35,650 bases of DNA from Nocardioides sp. (lineage in GTDB: Bacteria > Actinomycetota > Actinomycetes > Propionibacteriales > Nocardioidaceae), in contig NZ_JAEMSS010000021.1 of NCBI RefSeq assembly GCF_016462705.1, forward strand, positions 1 to 35,650, given 5' to 3'. Below the pieces are notes generated by a model. That model had not been told where the DNA came from and did no database searches. It saw only the letters and a list, made by a program, of their open reading frames with translations. This document shows, piece by piece, positions 30,507 to 35,650 of this stretch (position 1 is the stretch's first letter; each line of letters opens with the position of its first letter). A program made the translations under genes and the position numbers.

Positions 30507-31118
30507 TCAGTCTCCCAGCGCCAGCACCGCGAGGTTGAGGAGGAGCACGTTGACCCGCGGTTCGCCGAGCACCCCGAGCGTGCGGCCGGACGTGTTGTCG
30601 TCGACCAGCTCCTGCACCTGACCGACCGTCAGCCCCTGTGCCGCCGCGACCCTGGGCACCTGGAGCTCGGCGTACTCGACCGAGATGTCGGGGTCCAGGC
30701 CGGACCCGGACGCCGTCACGGCGTCCGGCGGGACCTGGGACTCGTCGACGCCCTCGCGCTCGGCGACCGCGGTCCTGAGCTCCTTGATCGAGGCGATCAG
30801 CTCGGGGCTCTCGGGACCGAGGTTCGAGCCGTACGTCGAGAGCAGGTCGTAGCCGGCGCCGGCGACCGAGGGCCGGGGCTGGAACAGCCCCGGGTCCTCC
30901 ACGAGCTGCCCGATGATGGCCGACCCGACGGCCTCCTCGGGGTCGTTGGTGCGCTCACCGGACGCGGTCACCAGCGACCCCCGGGCGTGCCACGGGGAGA
31001 CGGCCGAACCGGCCGCCCACACCGCGGCGGGGTAGAGCAGCCCCAGCACCACGGTGAACAGCATCATGAGGCGGAGGCCGGCCAGGCTCTGGCGGAACAG
31101 CGCGTAGAGGTCCTTCAT
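30507..31118 (-). CDS. kdpC: Potassium-transporting ATPase subunit KdpC
   Basis: This 203-residue subunit stabilises the KdpFABC complex. One N-terminal helix (LMMLFTVVLGLLYPAAVWAAG) anchors a soluble domain with conserved GSAIIGQ, FQPRPSVAGAGYD, SGSNLGP-like YGSNLGPES, SGSGLDPDIS and a late VNVLLLNLAL region. GAAGGAAG precedes ATG 31118. It follows kdpB by 40 bases. Confidence 0.95.
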   Translation of the reverse strand: MKDLYALFRQSLAGLRLMMLFTVVLGLLYPAAVWAAGSAVSPWHARGSLVTASGERTNDPEEAVGSAIIGQLVEDPGLFQPRPSVAGAGYDLLSTYGSNLGPESPELIASIKELRTAVAEREGVDESQVPPDAVTASGSGLDPDISVEYAELQVPRVAAAQGLTVGQVQELVDDNTSGRTLGVLGEPRVNVLLLNLAVLALGD

Positions 31119-31158
31119 CGGGTCTTCCTTCGGTGAGGTGCCGGGTCCGGGTGCCGGG

Positions 31159-33273
31159 TCAGATGCCGGGGACGAGGGAGATGACGAGGTCGAGGAGCTT
31201 GATGCCGACGAACGGCGCGACCAGACCTCCCAGGCCGTAGACGAGGATGTTGCGGCGCAGCAGGTCGCTGGCCGACGACGGCGTGTACCGCACGCCGCGC
31301 AGCGCCAGGGGGATGAGGGCCACGATCACCAGCGCGTTGAACACGACGGCCGAGAGGATCGCGGACTCCGGCGAGGAGAGCCGCATGATGTTGAGGTCGT
31401 CGAGTCCGGGGTAGGCGACCACGAACATCGCGGGCAGGATCGCGAAGTACTTCGCGATGTCGTTGGCCACCGAGAAGGTGGTCAGCGCGCCGCGCGTGAT
31501 CAGCAGCTGCTTGCCGATCTCGACGACCTCGATGAGCTTGGTCGGGTCCGAGTCCAGGTCGACCATGTTGCCGGCCTCCTTGGCTGCGGCCGTGCCCGTG
31601 TTCATCGCGACGCCGACGTCGGCCTGGGACAGCGCGGGGGCGTCGTTGGTGCCGTCCCCGCACATCGCGACCATCCGGCCGCCGGCCTGCTCCTTGCGGA
31701 TCAGGTCGAGCTTGTCCTCCGGGGTGGCCTCGGCCAGGACGTCGTCGACGCCGGCTTCCTCGGCGATCGCCGCGGCGGTCACCGCGTTGTCACCGGTGAT
31801 CATCACGGTGCGGATGCCCATCGCGCGCATCTCGTCGAAGCGCTCGCGCATGCCCTCCTTGACGATGTCCTTGAGGTGGACGACCCCCAGCAGCCGGGCG
31901 CGGCCGGCGCCGACCTGCTCCGCCACCACGAGCGGCGTGCCACCGGTGCGACTGACCCGGTCGACGAGAGCGTCGAGCTCGACGGTCACCTCGCTGGTGG
32001 CGGGGGTGCCCGTGCTGTGCACCCATCGGGCGACCGCGGAGCCGGCGCCCTTGCGGATCCTGCGACCCGGAAGGTCCAAGCCACTCATCCGGGTGCTGGC
32101 GGAGAACGCCACGAGCTCCCCGCCCGAGCCGTCGGCCTCGGTGACGGTGTTGAAGTCCTGTCGGACGAGCGCGACGATGCTCCTGCCCTCCGGGGTCTCG
32201 TCGGCGAGCGAGGACAGCAGTGCGGCCTCGGCCAGCCGTGCGGCGGAGACCCCGCTGACCGGCAGCAGCTCGGCCGCCTGCCGGTTGCCCAGCGTGACCG
32301 TGCCGGTCTTGTCGAGCAGGAGCACGTCGACGTCGCCGGCGGCCTCCACGGCCCGACCGGACATGGCCAGCACGTTGCGACGGACCAGCCGGTCCATGCC
32401 CGCGATGCCGATGGCGGACAGCAACCCGCCGATGGTCGTCGGAATGAGGCAGACGAGCAGGGCCGTGAGCACCAGCAGTGACTGCTTCGCACCGCTGTAG
32501 TCCGCCACGAAGTAGAGCGAGACGACCACCATCACGAACACGAAGGTCAAGGCGCCGAGCAGCACGTTGAGCGCGATCTCGTTGGGCGTGCGCTGCCGTT
32601 CGGACCCCTCCACCAAGGCGATCATCCGATCGACGAAGGACTGGCCGGGGTCGGAGGTGATCCGCACGACGACCTGGTCGGAGAGCACCACGGTGCCGCC
32701 GGTGACGGCGCTGCGGTCGCCGCCGGACTCGCGGATCACGGGGGCCGACTCGCCGGTGACCGCGGACTCGTCCACGGACGCGACGCCCTCGATGACCTCG
32801 CCGTCGCCGGGGATCCGCTCGCCGGCCGCGACGACGACCACGTCACCGGTGCGCAGTTGCGTGCTGGGGACCTCGGCGGTGGGGAGGTCGGCCAGGTTGG
32901 TGGTGTTCCTCAGCTGGTCGAAGCTGCCACGCACCTTGCGGGCCGTGGTCTCGGTCTGGAGCGCCCGCAGGCTGGCGGCCTGTGCCTTGCCCCGGCCCTC
33001 GGCGACCGACTCGGCCAGCGTCGCGAAGAGCACGGTCAGCCACAGCCAGGCGGTGACGAGCCAGCCGAGTGTCGACGGGTCGACGACGGATAGCACCGTG
33101 GTGGCGACCGCGCCGATCTCGACGACCAGCATGACGGGGGTGCTGGCCAGCTCACGCGGGTCCAGCTTGCGGAACGCGCCCGGGAGAGCTTCGCGGAGCT
33201 GTCCTGGGGTCAGCAGAGATGTCGTGCCGGCGGGCTTGGCACCGGCCTTGGGCTTGACGGTCAGGGCGGTCAC
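31159..33273 (-). CDS. kdpB: Potassium-transporting P-type ATPase subunit KdpB
   Basis: This 704-residue catalytic subunit hydrolyses ATP to drive potassium uptake. The phosphorylated Asp321 lies in [10 protein letters not shown]. The actuator motif TGES, the nucleotide-domain KGAGSAV, the hinge [14 protein letters not shown] and the [22 protein letters not shown] loop are all present, with seven predicted helices. GTG 33273 overlaps the kdpA stop as GTGA. Confidence 0.97.
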   Translation of the reverse strand: MTALTVKPKAGAKPAGTTSLLTPGQLREALPGAFRKLDPRELASTPVMLVVEIGAVATTVLSVVDPSTLGWLVTAWLWLTVLFATLAESVAEGRGKAQAASLRALQTETTARKVRGSFDQLRNTTNLADLPTAEVPSTQLRTGDVVVVAAGERIPGDGEVIEGVASVDESAVTGESAPVIRESGGDRSAVTGGTVVLSDQVVVRITSDPGQSFVDRMIALVEGSERQRTPNEIALNVLLGALTFVFVMVVVSLYFVADYSGAKQSLLVLTALLVCLIPTTIGGLLSAIGIAGMDRLVRRNVLAMSGRAVEAAGDVDVLLLDKTGTVTLGNRQAAELLPVSGVSAARLAEAALLSSLADETPEGRSIVALVRQDFNTVTEADGSGGELVAFSASTRMSGLDLPGRRIRKGAGSAVARWVHSTGTPATSEVTVELDALVDRVSRTGGTPLVVAEQVGAGRARLLGVVHLKDIVKEGMRERFDEMRAMGIRTVMITGDNAVTAAAIAEEAGVDDVLAEATPEDKLDLIRKEQAGGRMVAMCGDGTNDAPALSQADVGVAMNTGTAAAKEAGNMVDLDSDPTKLIEVVEIGKQLLITRGALTTFSVANDIAKYFAILPAMFVVAYPGLDDLNIMRLSSPESAILSAVVFNALVIVALIPLALRGVRYTPSSASDLLRRNILVYGLGGLVAPFVGIKLLDLVISLVPGI

Positions 33274-34934
33274 GAGAGGGACTCCACGATCGGTCCGAGG
33301 GCGAGGACAGGGATGTAGGTGAGGCCGACCATTACGAGCGCCACCGACGTGAGCAGCCCGACGAACAGAGGTCGGTGGGTCGGGAGGGTCCCGGTACCGG
33401 GCGGCACGTGGTGCTGGCGGGCGAACCGGCCGGCGAGGGCCAGGACGAAGACCATGGGCAGGAACCGGCCGAACAGCATGCAGAGCCCGAGCAGCGTGTT
33501 CCAGAAGGGCGTCCCCGAGGTGAGTCCACCGAAGGCGGAGCCGTTGTTGTTGGACGCCGACGTGACGGCGTACAGCGCCTCCGACAGGCCGTGGGGACCC
33601 GACTCCTGGAGGCCGGCCAGCCCGTCACCGGCGGTGATCGCCACGGCGATGCCGGTCAGGAGGATGAACGGCGTCACCAGCACGTAGCAGGCGACGAGCA
33701 CGATCTCCCGCTGCCCGATCTTCTTCCCGAGGTACTCCGGTGTGCGGCCGACCATCAGACCCGCCAGGAACACGGTCACCACGGCCAGCATGAGCATGCC
33801 GTAGAGACCGGAGCCGACACCACCGGGCGCGACCTCGCCCAGCATCATGTTGAACATCGTGATGCCGCCGCCGGGGGCGGTGAGCGAGTCGTGCATCGAG
33901 TTCACCGCACCGGTCGAGGTGGCGGTCGTCGCGGCGCCGAAGAGCGCGGATCCGGCGGTGCCGAACCGGACCTCCTTCCCCTCCATGGCACCACCGGCGA
34001 GCTCCGGGGCCGTGCCGGGACCGGCCATCTCCGCCCAGGTGAGCAGGCCGACCGAGACGGTGAGCAGCAGGGCCATGACCGAGAGCACAGCCGCACCCTG
34101 ACGCCGGTCCCTGACGATGAGGCCGAAGGCCCAGGCCATCGCGAACGGGATGAGCAGCAGCAGGTAGATCTCGAGGATGTTGCTCAGCGGCGTCGGGTTC
34201 TCGAAGGGGTGGGCCGAGTTGACGTTGTAGAACCCACCACCGTTGGTGCCGAGCTCCTTGATCGCCTCCTGGCTGGCCACGGGTCCGCCGGTCAGGACCT
34301 GGGTCGCGTCCGAGAGCGTCCTGATGTCGGCGTTGCCGGTGAAGTTCTGCACCACGCCGATGAGGACCAGGACCAACGCGGCGACGAACGCCAGCGGCAG
34401 CAGGACTCGTACGACGCCGCGCACCAGGTCCGCGAAGAAGTTGCCGATCCGCTCCTCCCCGCCGGTCCCGGCCAGGCCCCGGGCGAACGCCGCGGCGACG
34501 GCCATGCCGACCGCGGCCGACACGAAGTTCTGCACCGTCAGGCCGGACATCTGCATGAGATGCCCGAGCGCGGCCTCGCCGGAGTACCACTGCCAGTTGG
34601 TGTTGGTGACGAAGCTGACCGCGGTGCTCCACGACCCGTCGGCGGGCAGGGCCGAGGACCCGAGCGACAGCGGGAGGTGCTGCTGGAGCCGGCCGTAGGC
34701 GTGGAGCAGCAGGACGCCGACCAACGAGAAGCCGAGCACCGACATGGCGTAGCTGCGCCAGTGCTGGTCCGTGTCGGGGTCGACCCGGAGCGCGCGGTAC
34801 GCCACTCGCTCCACCGCCAGATGCTTCGGTGAGGTGTAGACGCGGGCGAGGTGGCGCGCGAGCCGCGGAACGCTGACGGCGAGTAGGACGACCAGGACCA
34901 GGATCTGCCCGAGGGCCGGAGCGAGCTCGCTCAC
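33270..34934 (-). CDS. kdpA: Potassium-transporting ATPase channel-like subunit KdpA
   Basis: This 554-residue subunit provides the potassium selectivity filter and about ten transmembrane helices. Conserved filter and loop segments include [49 protein letters not shown] and [16 protein letters not shown] 34934 is chosen because it begins the first helix and overlaps the kdpF stop as GTGA. The open frame upstream is the out-of-frame shadow of kdpF. Confidence 0.96.
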   Translation of the reverse strand: MSELAPALGQILVLVVLLAVSVPRLARHLARVYTSPKHLAVERVAYRALRVDPDTDQHWRSYAMSVLGFSLVGVLLLHAYGRLQQHLPLSLGSSALPADGSWSTAVSFVTNTNWQWYSGEAALGHLMQMSGLTVQNFVSAAVGMAVAAAFARGLAGTGGEERIGNFFADLVRGVVRVLLPLAFVAALVLVLIGVVQNFTGNADIRTLSDATQVLTGGPVASQEAIKELGTNGGGFYNVNSAHPFENPTPLSNILEIYLLLLIPFAMAWAFGLIVRDRRQGAAVLSVMALLLTVSVGLLTWAEMAGPGTAPELAGGAMEGKEVRFGTAGSALFGAATTATSTGAVNSMHDSLTAPGGGITMFNMMLGEVAPGGVGSGLYGMLMLAVVTVFLAGLMVGRTPEYLGKKIGQREIVLVACYVLVTPFILLTGIAVAITAGDGLAGLQESGPHGLSEALYAVTSASNNNGSAFGGLTSGTPFWNTLLGLCMLFGRFLPMVFVLALAGRFARQHHVPPGTGTLPTHRPLFVGLLTSVALVMVGLTYIPVLALGPIVESLS

Positions 34935-35044
34935 CGGCCACCACCGTCGCTGTCGCCGGAGAGGCGGCGGTCGAGGAGACCCACGAGCAGGGCGATGGCG
35001 ACGAAGCTGGCCACCGTCAGCAGGATGTAGAGGACATCGGGCAC
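34931..35044 (-). CDS. kdpF: Small membrane subunit KdpF
   Basis: A 37-residue frame begins with GTG 35044 and reads [20 protein letters not shown], followed by VGLLDRRL and a polar tail. This is a single membrane helix, as expected for the KdpF peptide that stabilises the Kdp complex. AGGAAGG lies four bases upstream of the start. The stop overlaps the kdpA start as GTGA. Position at the head of kdpABC, length and hydrophobicity agree with KdpF. Confidence 0.85.
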   Translation of the reverse strand: MPDVLYILLTVASFVAIALLVGLLDRRLSGDSDGGGR

Positions 35045-35079
35045 CCGGCCTTCCTACGGCGGCGCCGACGGCTCCCACA

Positions 35080-35122
35080 GGGTCCTTGACGGGTCCTTGA
35101 CGGGTGACGGTCCCGTCTTGAC
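35080..35122. promoter_or_regulatory. 11-base tandem repeats upstream of kdpF
   Basis: GGGTCCTTGAC occurs twice in tandem (35080-35090 and 35091-35101). A GGGTGACGGTC unit and then a degenerate copy, CCCGTCTTGAC (35112-35122), follow. On the kdp coding strand this gives three GTCAAG boxes about 10-20 bases apart, one helical turn or multiples of it. The 97-base gap to the upstream kinase gene should contain the kdp promoter, so these are likely KdpE sites. Confidence 0.55.
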
Positions 35123-35141
35123 GACTCTCAGACCCCCGGGC

Positions 35142-35650
35142 TCAGCGCGGGACGCGCACCAGCAGCCGGCCGTGGATGCAGGTCATCCGCAGCTCCCGGC
35201 CGGCGCCGATGGAGTCCCCGTCGAGCTGCCGCGGGGTGTCGCTGGACGCGCGCAGGGTGACGGTGCGGCCGGTCATCCGGTTGATGGTGTCGTCGGTGCG
35301 CGGCCGCTTCGCGAGCACCCGGTAGGCCAGCGGGATCCAGGAGAAGAAGTTGCGGGGGTGCAGGATCACGACGTCGAGCAGCCCGTCGTCGATCGACGCG
35401 TCCGGCAGGAGCGGCATGCCGGCCTGCAGGAAGCCGACGTTGCCGACGACGACCGTGCGGGCGCGGTGCTTGGTGAACTCGCCGCCGTCGACCGAGATCT
35501 CGATCCGGACCGCGGGGAACATCAGCGACTTCAGGCCCGAGATCACGTAGGCGAGCCAGCCGACCTTCTTCTTGATGTCCTCGTTGACGCCCTCCATGAT
35601 CGCGGCGTCGAAGCCCATGCCCGCCATCACCATGAAGTGGGTGTCCTCGA
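35142..35650 (-). CDS. Lipid (diacylglycerol) kinase family protein, C-terminal part
   Basis: About 169 codons of the 3' end are present; the start lies beyond the window. The segment includes the family motif GMGFDAAIM and a beta-sandwich domain with GNVGFLQAGMPLLPDASIDDGLLDVVIL and a final RQLDGD near the C-terminus, typical of DgkB/LCB5-type lipid kinases. These phosphorylate diacylglycerol or related lipids using ATP; the nucleotide-binding N-domain is not visible. It lies upstream of kdpF on the same strand, separated by 97 bases. Confidence 0.88.
   Translation of the reverse strand, partial: EDTHFMVMAGMGFDAAIMEGVNEDIKKKVGWLAYVISGLKSLMFPAVRIEISVDGGEFTKHRARTVVVGNVGFLQAGMPLLPDASIDDGLLDVVILHPRNFFSWIPLAYRVLAKRPRTDDTINRMTGRTVTLRASSDTPRQLDGDSIGAGRELRMTCIHGRLLVRVPR

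Overview
The window is about 70% GC with actinobacterial codon use. It has GTG starts, many ATGA or GTGA overlaps, and candidate leaderless promoters (TAnnnT followed by 6-7 bases and then the start codon). The gene content (larBC, a GAF-SpoIIE phosphatase with STAS and RsbW-like partners, kdpFABCDE, a branched-chain 2-oxoacid dehydrogenase) suggests a soil-type actinobacterium of the Nocardioidaceae, probably Nocardioides or a relative. That assignment is inferred from gene style and remembered family resemblance, not from a search.

Layout. 1-3619: a truncated lipoprotein hydrolase (-) diverges from a steroid-dehydrogenase-like SDR (+) across a 53-base gap holding a KstR-like palindrome. Next come a small AraC-type regulator, a glyoxalase-fold protein and an M20 amidohydrolase. 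3620-3998: a gap with a perfect 22-base palindrome and what may be a decayed TetR gene. 3999-7645 (-): bkdA-bkdB-bkdC, with a REP-like palindrome inside the E2 linker coding sequence. 7967-11997 (+): a tightly overlapping four-gene operon of GAF-SpoIIE phosphatase, BcsA-like glycosyltransferase, STAS protein and RsbW-like ATPase. This looks like a partner switch built around a polysaccharide synthase, with no sigma factor in the operon. 12004-15462 (-): a glutathionyl-hydroquinone-reductase-like protein, an unknown secreted protein, and a two-gene cAMP module (cAMP-binding protein plus class III cyclase).

15521-20155 (-): arginine deiminase, a GDT1-type cation exporter, and a translationally overlapping set larB-larC-voltage-gated cation channel. 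20290-22708 (-): a secreted Ig-like protein and prephenate dehydratase. 22732-23810 (+): a DUF4446 protein and a methyltransferase. 23791-26372: a fused double-MarR repressor (-) diverges from a 14-TM drug exporter (+). The gap between them carries two 24-base direct repeats exactly 50 bases apart. 26354-35044 (-): kdpF-A-B-C-D-E followed closely by a DUF389 membrane protein, with an 11-base tandem repeat upstream of kdpF. The window ends inside a lipid (diacylglycerol) kinase gene (-).

The most unusual parts are the phosphatase/glycosyltransferase/STAS/ATPase operon, whose glycosyltransferase has about 155 extra residues between its catalytic motifs; the double-MarR protein facing non-palindromic paired operators; the lar-channel operon; and the KstR-like site controlling a divergent, apparently leaderless pair. 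No tRNA, rRNA, CRISPR array, insertion sequence or prophage was seen.
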